The translations under genes were made by a program, and so were the position numbers. Below, in pieces: positions 20,301 to 30,526 of a stretch of 38,478 nt of DNA; the stretch's first letter is position 1; every line of letters begins with the position of its first letter. Under the pieces are notes generated by a model, which worked only from the letters and a program-made list of their open reading frames with translations, was not told where the DNA came from and did no database searches. The DNA lies in contig JANBQC010000229.1 of the NCBI GenBank assembly GCA_027576995.1, forward strand, positions 2,320-40,797, given 5' to 3'. The stretch comes from Dimargaris cristalligena (Eukaryota > Kickxellomycota > Dimargaritomycetes > Dimargaritales > Dimargaritaceae).

Positions 20301-22149
20301 TCCGCCTCCAGGTCTCCTCGTCCATCCATAGTCTATTGGGTGAGTGGATTATGACCATCAAAAGCGCTTGTTTGGAGACCCTCTGCCAGGACTGGATGCT
20401 GGATTCCCGCTACCTTCAAATTCACGAAAATTGGCATGTGGATAAATCCACGAGCGCGGCCCCGACTCTAGTAGAAACCCACCGCCGCTCCTCAGCGGTT
20501 ACAACGTCATCTGCAGCGGCGTTGTCCCGCCCCGTGTTCAAGCTGGCCAACCACCAGATCGTGCACCCCACGCTAGCCACCACCCACCTGCTCCATATCT
20601 TCCACGATCTCCAGCGGATGATGGTGCAGTCCCTCATGACTATCTACCACGCCTCCATTATCCAGGGATCCGGGCAGGGGGTCGGCAAGGCCAACTACCC
20701 CGCATTCCCAATGGGAGATCTGCCCGCTGTGCACCGTTCGGGCGGCGGCTCTATTTCCAGCGAAGCGGGATCAAACCCTTCCGCCTCGGTTGGCTCTAAA
20801 GGCACGAATCAACAGAACCGCCGATCCATTCGAAACGTCGACACGCTCATCAAGCCCGTCAAAATGGCCTTCTTCGGTACCCTGTACGCCTTTTTGGATT
20901 CCCTGCATTATTTGGGCACCCATAGCGCTCTAGGTACAGGGGTAACCAGAGTTATGGGCGGTGCAGCTAATGGCAGTGGCGGAAGTTCCGGCGAGGCTAA
21001 TGGGGGTGGGCTCAGTGGCCTGCCCTCGCTGGCCAACGGCGAGGGATCCGAGACCTCTCTTGCGGGACTGGTTCACACCGGGGGATTGTTAATGGACTCC
21101 CGCCGGCGATTGGCACTACTAGACGAAGAGGAGCTCGATTCGGAAGTCATTCGGAGTTATCAGTCCGGTTCGAAGGCGGACCACCAGGTAAGCTCTCTAT
21201 TTTGGCCGTAGAAGCCGATTCTATCATTTTTAATCTTCCGAAGCCCATGGCTCAGCCTATCCCCTCCAACAAAAGGTTGCACTTGTTGTTTTTACATATG
21301 TACGATATGTAGGATATATTATCTGCCCGTTTGTATTTTAACCATTTTTTCTTACGTTACTATACTCACTATTGATTTGGATGCCCTTAATCACAGAATA
21401 ACCGATCCCTGTTGCTTACTCTCTGCAACGTGACTGAGCTGCAGGAAGTTCTATTTCCTGCCCAAATGGCGTCGTTCGAGACGACGTTTAAGACCCAGGC
21501 AAGCCGTGAGCGCAACCTTCTCAACCGAACCCTTCGGCGTTTGGGTGTTTTATTGTTCGATCACTACGTCCTCACCAAAACGCGCTCACTAAGTGAAATC
21601 GTTCGACATGGGGTCTTGGCCACCGGGTTTAATTGGTGTACTGGTTCCCAACCCAAGGATATCCAGCCATACATTAACGAGGCTCTCCTCTTTATAGTGT
21701 TCGTACATGCCGAGGTCACGGCGATTACTGTGCAGCCCGGTCCGCTTCTGACGCGTACACTGGAAACCCTCTGCACTAACCTGACCCAGGAGCTTCTGGA
21801 AGCTTTCCGCCAAATCGACCAGTTTAGCGAGGGCGGTCTACTCCAGGCCATCCTTGAGATTGACTTGTGCGAATCCGCCCTGGGGGCTTTCCTTACCACC
21901 GAAGCTCGCCAGAACATTCACCTACTGAAAACGTACCTCCAAGACACGTATCAACGGAATGCCCCTCTACTACCAACTACAAACGCCGCTTCTTCCAATG
22001 GCCGGGACGCGCGAGGATCCTACGCCACTGCCGAATCGCTGGCCGTTGACCCCATCCACTGGCAGACGATCCGGCAGTTATTGGCCCAAGTGCAACAGCG
22101 TACCTCAATGCAGTTCCGCTGCCTTATGGCCGATGGAGTCGTTATGTAA
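17320..22149 (+). CDS. sec5: exocyst complex subunit Sec5 (EXOC2-like)
   Basis: Six exons: 17,320-17,338, 17,594-17,849, 18,079-18,146, 18,365-18,562, 18,744-21,187 and 21,397-22,149. All phases match and the product is 1,245 residues. Splicing restores the family's N-terminus: MSDDQQ joins ILKFYGLDTF, then DPLGIKKSVF, then KFHPRQFLYEVHKETPYPEL, LRYAVNQRSEALKTLV and NFDRFVAARNKID. Sec5 is a core subunit of the octameric exocyst, which tethers secretory vesicles at the plasma membrane of growth sites. The large exon holds the helical CATCHR-type body, interrupted by Ser/Thr/Pro-rich (near 20,050-20,200) and Gly/Ser-rich (near 20,740-21,060) insertions that probably explain the length above the usual 900-1,000. 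The first coding exon is only 19 nt. Donors are GTAAGT, GTAAGT, GTAGGT, GTAGGT and GTAAGC. The identity is well supported; the small exons 1 and 3 are the least certain parts. Confidence 0.88.
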
Positions 22150-23358
22150 ACGTAGAGCTATAGCGTCGATACCTTTTTATATCTATATATTTGTCGGCAA
22201 CTATCCAGATACTTTAGGCTAGGATTTTTCATTATCAGGATTTTACGATCAATATAATCCTTATATGCCTATATATCCATAAATTATATACATATTTATT
22301 AATGCGAAATCGTCGCTTTAATGATATGTTTCCTGAATAATATGGATTAGGTAAATTCCAAGGCATGTTTAATGAAGGGTCGTATAAAACATGTAAGAGC
22401 TTTCACAATCATATGGGTGGAATTCAGTGCAGATGTATAAGGTTTTGGATACTACGCGTATGGGAAAGTATACGAGAGATCCATTATTAACCAGTGGTTT
22501 TTGCCTCATCCAACGGATTTATCGTTATACAGTCTGGTTGAACCTTTCCCATATGCAACCTCTCTAAGGTGTTGGAAATACTAAAGGGGAAAAATCAGCT
22601 AGAGGACGATGGGTGCCTCTAGGTGGGTAGTTTTATTGAATAATGTGGTCGACAGTGGGCATTTTAAGCGGGTTACAAAAAGGGACGCAGGATAACTAAA
22701 TAAGCTAACATAGTTGGTCAGAAACAAGAGATAACAATATACCCGTCGGGACATATGGTTATGTTGAAATATTACTCTATGTATCCTTTTTCTCGCTTAA
22801 ATACTGGGCCTATTAAGGACTACTATATTTTAGTAGTCAGCAATGTGGGTGAACTTACGACCCAAACCCAAACCCACACCCACCATAACCTCCCAATTAA
22901 TGGCAGGTGCTACCAGTCCGCATCCCCTTCTTTTCCTCGGTGCTACTATAATAGGGGCTTGCACTCGCCCTTTGCCTGTGGGTTTGTTTGAGAGCTTGTT
23001 AACGTTGAACTGACCACGGCACCTAGCATTGGCCAAGTAGTCCATGGTGATGGGTCTACGGATAGGGAAGAGCCACCTTCAACCGAATAGAACTTTAATG
23101 AAGGATGAACTCAGTACTTTAGTATCTCTCAAATAACTATGGCCCCATTCGCTTACTATAACCAACTGCTAGTATCTAAACTTCATATTACTCATCGTCA
23201 TCTTTACCAATGTTAATAAATTCGCCTATCAACCCTCATAACTATAAACGCTAGTTAGCTCGCTAATAACTATTCTCTCACCATGCCCATTGCAACTAAA
23301 CCATGCTTACTATATATAATGCAGATATTTAGCAACTTTTAATTAACGGGAGCCATCC
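22150..23358. other. gene-free stretch before repeat copy 2
   Basis: AT-rich downstream region of Sec5 with many TATATA runs and several AATAA-like signals. It contains the left member of a 143-nt direct repeat (22,411-22,553), a short 8-bp hairpin at 22,818-22,838, and a CCCAAA-rich run near 22,860 that is too short to be telomeric. No coding frame is supported. Confidence 0.5.
22411..22553 (+). repeat. left 143-nt direct repeat flanking copy 2
   Basis: Aligns without gaps to 26,006-26,148 (both begin ATATGGGT and end CCCATA). The last 50 nt match at about 82%, the first 93 nt less well (about 65%). The pair lies about 3.6 kb apart and brackets repeat copy 2. No counterpart was noticed beside copy 1. 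Confidence 0.55.
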
Positions 23359-23911
23359 ATATGCCAGTTTATGATGGAGTATTGGTGTTGGGCGAGAGCA
23401 AATGGAAATACAACTTTACAATTGTATTTCTGTTTACTATCAACGGTCTCGAAATGAGCCTTATGGTATATTGGATAAGAGTGATAAACTAACAAGGTAT
23501 TTTCTGCGACTAGTACGCGGACTTCAAAAACAGTATGTCGCTTTGGTCGAAGGGCATTAGCACGGAAGGGCAGTCTCCCAGATTCCACAATACCGCCGTG
23601 TAAAGATTAACATGGGAGGTTAATATCGGCAGAAATAGATTGGGAACCGGGCTAGATTGATCGACGTTGCAAGAGTCCAACTTCGAATTGGAAAATGGCC
23701 CAAACAATGACTGGGGCATTGTATTTTTAAGTATGCACTATACACCCCAGTTGGCTAAAGTTCGAAATAGAAGGCCCGGTCGGACATATAGAGGGAGTTC
23801 GCCGTTTAGCAGGCACCAGCCTTTCACCTATAGTAGCGGGTTATATTTTCAAACCAATGTCTCGGGTAAAGCTAGACACCCTATTGACCACCACTAAATT
23901 AAGTTTGGTCC

Positions 23912-23937
23912 TTTAGAAGGGGTATAAAAACGAGCAC
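23912..23937 (+). promoter_or_regulatory. conserved TATA-like core element, copy 2
   Basis: Identical over 26 nt to 5,836-5,861, with the core GGGGTATAAAAACGAGC. Flanking sequence differs at about a quarter of positions. It lies 712 nt before the peptide ATG at 24,649, so if it drives that gene the leader is long or spliced. Confidence 0.4.
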
Positions 23938-24450
23938 CGGCAAGTTTTCGCAGCTTAATCCTTAAAGTCTATACTACCACCAGCGGGGAAGAAGTAGTGG
24001 GGCTTTGAGTACAAGGTATCGCCAAGAACATAGAGCCGAGGGATTATAGATTACCCGACGATGGGCTAGGATTGTCACTGTATCAACGTAAAGTCGCGAA
24101 CTGGCAGCCATCTCACTCAAGAGACTTTGAGTTATCCATAGTGTAGTTGATTCGGGTTCTCGGCTATCAAAAAATGAATCGACCGCAAGTTAAACCAGGA
24201 TCGTAGAAGAAAAGGTGATAAGAGGCAGACATGTACTGTATCAGTAAAATGCCGGGACGATATCGTAGTGGAGTCCAGGCCACTGCCCACAAGAGCACTC
24301 TCTTTATTTACCCAGAATAATGACCTTGGTAATAATAGCAAGGGCTCGGGGGACCTCTGCTGATAGAGACAACATTTAATAAATGCCCCCCTCGCCCATG
24401 GGCTCTCTTCTCTACCAATTTACTCGACGGCCAAGGCAAGCGGACAGTAC

Positions 24451-24458
24451 TATATATC
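24451..24458 (+). promoter_or_regulatory. TATA-like site of the secreted peptide gene
   Basis: TATATATC lies 198 nt before the ATG at 24,649. Copy 1 has TATAAAT at exactly the same distance from its ATG. A pyrimidine-rich leader containing CATTCTCTCAACTTCG follows. Inferred from position and conservation. Confidence 0.4.
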
Positions 24459-24648
24459 CACCACCCTCGCCCACTATCCTGCATTCTCCCACCCATCACA
24501 TTCTCTCAACTTCGTTAGCCAGTACTTCGTACGAAACACCCATTGATATGTTCTCTAGTAGCTCCGCTTCATCCCATCACCTATTCTCATCCACCATCAC
24601 ATTGACTTCATTCCCAGCGTGTTCGTCCATAACTTTTTATTAAATAAT

Positions 24649-24891
24649 ATGTTTCCCAAATTTACTCTACTGCTCATCCTACCTTTTCTTATCATCCCGG
24701 GGCGGTGCATACCCGCTCTTATCTCTAAATTAGGGCCCGTAAAAGGTCTTGCAATACCCCGGTTTCAACCACCGCGAAAGTCCCCTAAATTCTACGTTGA
24801 CAATAAATCCAGGCAAAATATCTTTCAAAAAAAACCTAGCGTGACGGGTGCCATTAAAAAGGGTATAAAAAAACTCGTCGGCCGAGGCTAG
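24649..24891 (+). CDS. small secreted cationic peptide precursor
   Basis: 80 residues from the ATG at 24,649; the open frame extends ten codons upstream, but only to a GTG. Residues 1 to about 20 are a strong signal peptide (MFPKFTLLLILPFLI, then a small/polar region with Cys20 as the only cysteine). The remainder is very basic: from Arg43 to the end there are 12 Lys/Arg and one Asp. Residues 64-79 (SVTGAIKKGIKKLVGR) would form an amphipathic helix with lysines on one face and Ile/Leu/Val on the other. Such architecture (leader, linker, cationic amphipathic C-terminus) is typical of membrane-active host-defence-like peptides, but no family was recognised and activity is not shown. The same reading frame, without gaps, is present in copy 1 but broken by a stop. 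It could instead be a nucleic-acid-binding or cell-wall peptide. Confidence 0.65.
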   Translation: MFPKFTLLLILPFLIIPGRCIPALISKLGPVKGLAIPRFQPPRKSPKFYVDNKSRQNIFQKKPSVTGAIKKGIKKLVGRG

Positions 24892-25038
24892 CCCAGGCAG
24901 CCAAGCGTATGAATTATACTGGATTGGTTTTATTTTAAGATGTCTGTATTTATTCGGTCTTTACTGTGAGTCTCCGCATCATCATCACACACTAGCACCC
25001 TCGTACTCCCCCATCACCTTAGTTACGTGGTGTACTCC

Positions 25039-25114
25039 CTTTATACTACACATTAGCATATTATTATGAGAATTCATTTTTCTTCTTTCCTCAGTTGGGG
25101 CCTCCACAGATTAG
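25039..25114 (+). other. 76-nt near-invariant block in copy 2
   Basis: Counterpart of 7,558-7,633 with two differences. It includes a pyrimidine tract ending CTCAG before TTGGGGCC, shaped like a 3' splice site. It lies 148 nt past the peptide stop codon. Possible acceptor of an untranslated exon, or a structured or protein-binding 3' element. Confidence 0.5.
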
Positions 25115-25918
25115 GCACCGCATAAAAATCGATTAATAAATCCAGTAACACTGCTTTCCTTACCAATTTTACCTTGAGTGTTTCGACCGCAAGCTAGGCC
25201 TATTTAAGGAATCTCTTCTAATACCGGTATGACCATATGTCCTATGTATATTGGGCCTGTAACCCCGACATGCACTGCTTCCACTTACTGGTATCACAAC
25301 TGTATTAATTTCATAAGTACATTGGTACTCGGTAGCCGGTTTCATTGACCCATGTCCATGACTTTGGGACACCATTCAGCAGCTCTTCAAACCGAATAGA
25401 TTTATATGAATGACATACAGCCACCCCCAACTCAAAACCAGCATGCAAATGCAATATTATAAAGATGCCTTGTCCACATACGGATGAAGAGCCTCCTGGC
25501 AGTCGGTATTAGAATTACTGTTGAGTTAATATCGCGCATTTTAATCCTGTTGTCTGTCTGATTCTTGACCATAAACTATTAAATGATGATCTTAATGCTT
25601 GGCTCAAATAATTGAAGAGGCCTGCTTCGGTACCGGTTTTTAAGTTGTCTGGGCCAACAGTGGCCAATTACAGCTCAATTTTTTCTAAAATATCTTGGAT
25701 ACTCTTTGGTGAAATGCACCAATTAAACGAGTGTATCTCCTTTTACATGCAGCATTATACCCAGGAGTTTTCCCGCTTCATAGGGTGGATCTTAGTTGAT
25801 CTTCCCCAAGGGGTGTAATTAATTATGTGACAGCGTCTCTTGTTTGGCCCGTAAGCCCAGGCAAATACTCCAACATGTTTATATTTCGTTACAGGCCAAT
25901 CCCGTATGTTATACACCC

Positions 25919-27215
25919 ACCCTATTTCCCCTAAACCCCTCCTAAATTGTATAAATGGACGTGGCCAGCTGACCATAGAGATTATAATAGATATTCTCGC
26001 CAGACATATGGGTTAACTCCATTCCAGCTGTGTAAGAGTTTACATAATACGTATATGGGATAATATGTGTGAGAAAAACATTTGACTAGTAATGTTTACC
26101 TTGTCCAATGGATTTTTCGTTATACAGCCTAGATGAACCCCTCCCATAGTGACCATCGAACCACTCTTTGGAATTCCTATCTATGTATGTCTATATTCAT
26201 ATAGGTCAGTGGCTGCTTTTTTCAACGCTCGTGGATGAATTGCGTGAATTGACAGTAACGGAGGCCGTCAATCATACCCCTGTGTATATCCACTGATTAC
26301 ACGATCTCGGTGGCCATACACACTAATCCGGATTTTCTTTAGCCCTTGGCTTAAGCCTTATGAAGATGTCCTCATAATTGCCCTTATTTTCGACCTGTGT
26401 ATACTGTGTCCGTCATTTTGTTCTGTTTATTAGCACTCGTCGATTTACAGTAAATCCGGGTATCCGTTTTAGAAAGTCAACAGATTTAACCAATGGGTAG
26501 CTTAACTAACGGGAAACCCGAGCCTGGCGTCGGATGACAACTCATCAGCTTCTCTGGGGCTACAATCCTGGCTTAGCGGCCTACTTTGAGTTATTATCCC
26601 CATTGAACTAGGTTAAAATACTGGATGCTTTGCTCATGGACGAACCAATAGGGCCACCCTTCCGGATTACGTATATGCCTCCGCTTTAGTGTTCATCGAT
26701 TGCCTTGCAGTGGTTCGTCGGCGGCTTCCCGTGCGATTTGCCTCCAACGGTGAGCATGTTACATATATTTATCTCGCTCATCCCCTGACAATCCCCGTTT
26801 CAGCGAACGGGGAGACCACGGCGGAAGATATATTTAGCCGAGTACACCAATCGCCGACATTTATGACTGGGCCCGGTCGATGCGGGCTGTTGCCGGGACC
26901 TCAAATAGATGGCCTACCCACCAGAATCGTCCATATTACTACCCTATATTGTCCTGCTTTAATTCAATCTGTCCAGTCCATCGGATTTACAACCCTCCCC
27001 CCTGGATGGAATTGGTTCGGGGACTACCAGGTACCCAATATGGCGAAGACAAGGGCCATTGCACCGAACTTTGTGGCTTCCCTTGGCGATTTAACTTGCT
27101 GCTCTGTCATCCTCATTGGAGACTTCGGTTAGTTGAACAGTCCACCCCCCTCCACAAGGAACTTCTACCCATTCGGTATACGGCTCTATCCCTGCCCCCG
27201 TTTAAAACTCCTCAG
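25919..27215. other. gene-free stretch before the metallophosphatase
   Basis: Contains the right member of the 143-nt direct repeat (26,006-26,148). Two overlapping open frames (26,689-27,132 from a GTG, and 26,880-27,287) are long for random sequence but show no domain, lack a convincing start and run into the TATA region of the next gene. I do not annotate them. Confidence 0.45.
26006..26148 (+). repeat. right 143-nt direct repeat flanking copy 2
   Basis: Gapless partner of 22,411-22,553. Within the best-matching 50 nt (26,099-26,148) there are about nine differences, one of them TG here against CG in the left member. Confidence 0.55.
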
Positions 27216-27223
27216 TATAAATA
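27216..27223 (+). promoter_or_regulatory. TATA box of the metallophosphatase gene
   Basis: TATAAATA follows CTCCTCAG and lies 281 nt before the ATG at 27,497. The leader between is pyrimidine-rich. The long leader could include an untranslated intron, which I could not define. Confidence 0.45.
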
Positions 27224-27496
27224 CCTCTTGGTCTGGTCGATATTTACTGTTCGCTCATTACTTTCTCTATTCACATCTGGTACCTAATATTATCGCACAC
27301 TTCGTATATTGCCTCTTTTTTTTTGTTTAATTTCACATTTGCTTTATATTGGGTTCCAGTTGTGTCTTCACCTGTGTTGTATCTAGAATTCGGCCATTTT
27401 TTCGGCATTCCAGTGCGTTCTAGCCAATCCTATATCCGACCTTCTTTTTTATCCAGACCGGTTTTCCGCAAATACCAACTGACATCAGACACCACC

Positions 27497-28483
27497 ATGT
27501 TGTCCGGCTTATTTGGTTCCTCTTCGCGGCCCAGGGGCTCGGCTCTTGTCCTTTCGGGCACTCTACTCCTTGCGATAGCCTTAATCATTAGCCAGCTCGG
27601 CTTAACCGCCAGCGGCGCGGCGCTATTCCGTCGGGGTAGTAAAAAGAAGAGCAAGGGCAGCAGCCAGGAGGTGGCAACATCCATCAGCGCAACCCTACCC
27701 TCGACTCGCATAGCCACCCTTTCCGGCCTGCCCGCCAACGCCAAATTGGCGATTATCGGCGATGTCCACGGGTGTATCAAAGAGCTCAATGCACTAATCG
27801 CGGAAATCGGCAAGGAGGTCGCCGGGAAGGTGCATTATATTTTCGTGGGGGACCTGGTTGCTAAAGGCCCCCAGTCCGCGGAAGTGGTAGCCAAGGCGAT
27901 TGAGCTCCGGGCCAGCTGTATTCGGGGTAATCACGACCAGCGGGTCATCTCCAGTCAATACCTGTTGGGACAAGATGAGTCCGCAGACACCCTCGGAACC
28001 GCCATGCCCGACGGACTCGATATCAAGGAACAGCACCAGGAGCTGGCCAAGTCGCTATCCTCCGATGCCCTCGACTACCTCCGCAAGTGCCCGCTGGCGA
28101 TTAAATTGCCGGCGGAGTTCAAAGGGACCGTAGTCCACGCGGGGGTCAACCCGACCCGCAGCCTCAAGGACCAGGCCTCGGTGGACCTCATGACGATGCG
28201 CAATATGGACGGGAGTAAGGCCGTGGAGAATACCAAAGACGGGGCCCCGTGGTTCGAGGAATGGGATCAAGCGGTGGCCAGTGGCAGTATGGGGGCCGAT
28301 TTCAAGGGCTTCGAGAAAATCTACTACGGTCATGCGGCCGGCCGAGGGCTCCAAGTGCACGGCAATTCCGTGGGCTTGGATTCCGCCTGCGTTACGGGTG
28401 GAAAACTCACGGCGGCGATTCTGCCGGGCGACAAATTGGTGAGCGTTCCCTGCAAGGCGTACGATAAAAAGGGCGGGGACTGA
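27497..28483 (+). CDS. membrane-anchored metallophosphatase, Ppn2/ApaH-like
   Basis: Single exon, 328 residues. The ATG at 27,497 is the first in frame after the TATA box and sits in CACCATG context; the frame is open further upstream without ATG. Residues about 17-38 form one transmembrane segment (LVLSGTLLLAIALIIS), followed by a basic stretch (RRGSKKKSK), so a type II anchor is likely. The catalytic domain (about 75-328) shows PPP-superfamily metal motifs: GDVHG (Asp89, His91), GDLVAKGP (Asp119), GNHD (Asn145, His146), VVHAGVNP (about 213) and YGHAAGRGLQ (His279), then GLDSACVTGGKLTA. GDLxxKGP and GHxxxRGLQ...GLD point to the ApaH-like group that includes yeast Ppn2, a vacuolar endopolyphosphatase. 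The usual Asp of GHD is Ala280. Substrate (polyphosphate, dinucleotide polyphosphate or phosphoprotein) cannot be decided from sequence. Confidence 0.85.
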   Translation: MLSGLFGSSSRPRGSALVLSGTLLLAIALIISQLGLTASGAALFRRGSKKKSKGSSQEVATSISATLPSTRIATLSGLPANAKLAIIGDVHGCIKELNALIAEIGKEVAGKVHYIFVGDLVAKGPQSAEVVAKAIELRASCIRGNHDQRVISSQYLLGQDESADTLGTAMPDGLDIKEQHQELAKSLSSDALDYLRKCPLAIKLPAEFKGTVVHAGVNPTRSLKDQASVDLMTMRNMDGSKAVENTKDGAPWFEEWDQAVASGSMGADFKGFEKIYYGHAAGRGLQVHGNSVGLDSACVTGGKLTAAILPGDKLVSVPCKAYDKKGGD

Positions 28484-30526
28484 TTTATAATATAATTGGG
28501 CTTCCTTTCATGATTGGCTCGGGGCCCTCAATAATGAGGGGGGGTGGGCCGGCCCCATCACTACTTTCCTCCTCTTCTATTCCCCCCTCCTCTTCCTTCC
28601 ACTCGCTTTTTTATTTTATTTACTCTATGCCGATTTTGCGCACTCACACCAATCCCCCCTATTCGCTCTAAATGACTAGCTATGCGGGACCCATTTCTGT
28701 AAACGACTCATTTTAATCCATTTATCTTGTTTCTCCCGTAGCCAGCGTATCTCTGTAGAAATACTGCCTGGTTTTCAATTATACCATTGAATTGATTAAT
28801 TAAAGGAATACCATAAATCCAATATGCCATTGCACCGTGCGCAGTAAAATATTGTAGATACAGTGCCTATATGGCTAGGTTGAAACCGGCATTTGGGATA
28901 GATACCTCCTCCCCAGTAATCTGGTCACATGCAATGGTATTTTAATAGGTAAGTTCGCGAATAGGGAGCGTGAAATATAGCAACTGCGACTTGCACTAGG
29001 TCCGGTTGTCTAGGAGGTTCGCTGGAGGATAATGATCGAGAAGAGATATAGTTTGACTCCCAAAACCACGGAATAATAGTTTCAGTCGTTTACCAGTAAT
29101 GTTAGATATGATAACCCTCCAGGGAAACACCGAGCAACCATCCATTGCCTGTGGATTTGCAAATCTAGATACTGTAGCAGGTATACAATAATGCCGTGGA
29201 GTTGAATGTGGGATGTTAGGCCTGCCGATTCTCCCTTGACTAAACTGTCCAGCGTCCCTTTTCTTACAATAGAATTACATATGCCCAATAGGTCAAGAGG
29301 GATAAAACTATATAATAGACAGCCCATGCCCGTGACATCGAAGGTTGGCGTACATGAAGGGTAGTTGAACTCAGACGCGGACTAAGTGGTTAGAGGGATG
29401 TGGAGAGTGGCCGTTGCGGTTTTGCGGTGGAGGAGAGACGCCCAGCTTAAGTCAATTTAAGGGCCGACTAACCAGGTTGGCTGGCTTCCGTATGCACTCG
29501 ATTACGGCAGGTCCTTAGGTAGACTGATTCGGAGGGGGGGTTGGGCCACGACGAGCCAATCTACTTGCATGTGGCTTGCAGGCCGACACACACACACTCC
29601 TCCCCTGTGACTCCAGCACGGCAGTCATCGAGAGGCGCAGCATATGGGCTGTAGTACGAACTTATAGCTCGCGCGGGTCACGAAGCCCACACTACCACCC
29701 AAGTTCAGAGATATAATATACCCACGAACCTATCCCGAACTTTGGTAGAAAAAAGGAGGAGGTTCAACACCAAGGGCTGTTGATCCATACTGGCCCGGGA
29801 ATCAACTGAATAGTAGTGAATGGCTATTTCAGAAGGCGAGAGGGTGTAGACTATGAAAAAAACGGGCCCAGAAGGTGAGAAGGAGGCAGTTTTCCATATA
29901 AAACCATAACAAAAAAACAGGCCAAGCCCAATCAGCCCTCGGCCAAATCGGAGCCTGTCCAACGGCAGTGTAGACTGTACATATGGGATAATGGATTTTA
30001 ATACACACACACGCCAGGCGCGTATTACAGAGCTCTATTTTTACAGCTTTTTTTCAATCTTTTCGGCCCTATGAAAGATGGCCTTATCAACCCACTACTC
30101 AGTCGTTTATCACTTCAATTCTATTGCTGACCTTAGTTTGTCGCTTAGGTATTGCCTGCTATAGAGATCCCCTATTGATCGCCGAACCCGGAATCCCACA
30201 CCTTCTCCTCCTCCTTTATTCCTTTGTGACCGCAGCCTTTTTTTACTTTGAATAGCAAAACCCTCTTCCGCCCGTTCCTCCTGCTATTCAATCGGCCGCT
30301 TCTGATTCATACTTCTGAAGCCCGCCTCCGCTCTCTATCCACCGTGCCTTTTGGCGACATTGCGTTAGGACTTGCAGTGAATCCCCGCTTGTGGGTTGAA
30401 CGATCTACCATACTCTCTATTAGGCCACTTTTGAACCCCCTTCCTCCCTAGGTGTTTCATTCCAAGGGAATTACTGGCCCTCCGTATTGTTCTCCCCTCC
30501 ACCCTAAATAAATATTCACACGCAGT
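28484..30526. other. gene-free stretch before the coilin-like gene
   Basis: A C/T-rich tract (28,560-28,610) follows the phosphatase stop. The rest shows no supported frame; a minus-strand frame at 30,010-29,705 (101 codons) begins with GTG and lacks a domain. A CA microsatellite lies at 29,586-29,596. From 30,020 to 30,520 the + strand is pyrimidine-rich, as expected of the promoter and leader of the next gene. Confidence 0.5.

Larger units (their letters stand above)
23359..25918 (+). repeat. copy 2 of the dispersed repeat, CpG retained
   Basis: Direct-orientation counterpart of 5,286-8,562. It lacks the two extra segments of copy 1 and keeps ordinary CpG frequency. It carries the intact small secreted peptide gene, the 26-nt TATA-like block (23,912-23,937) and the 76-nt near-invariant block (25,039-25,114). 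It is bracketed by a diverged 143-nt direct repeat. No protein of a known transposon class was found, so the pair may be a segmental duplication of a gene with its flanks rather than a classic transposon. Confidence 0.8.

Noticed and set aside
22859..22884. CCCAAA-rich run as interstitial telomere repeat
   Set aside because: Only two to three irregular units and not the usual CCCTAA; low-complexity sequence.
26689..27132. 147-codon + strand frame upstream of the phosphatase
   Set aside because: Starts with GTG, has no recognisable domain, overlaps another equally long frame, and ends 84 bp short of a TATA box.
29705..30010. 101-codon minus-strand frame with hydrophobic stretches
   Set aside because: Starts at GTG in a CA repeat; the hydrophobicity arises from A/T-rich sequence; no supporting context.
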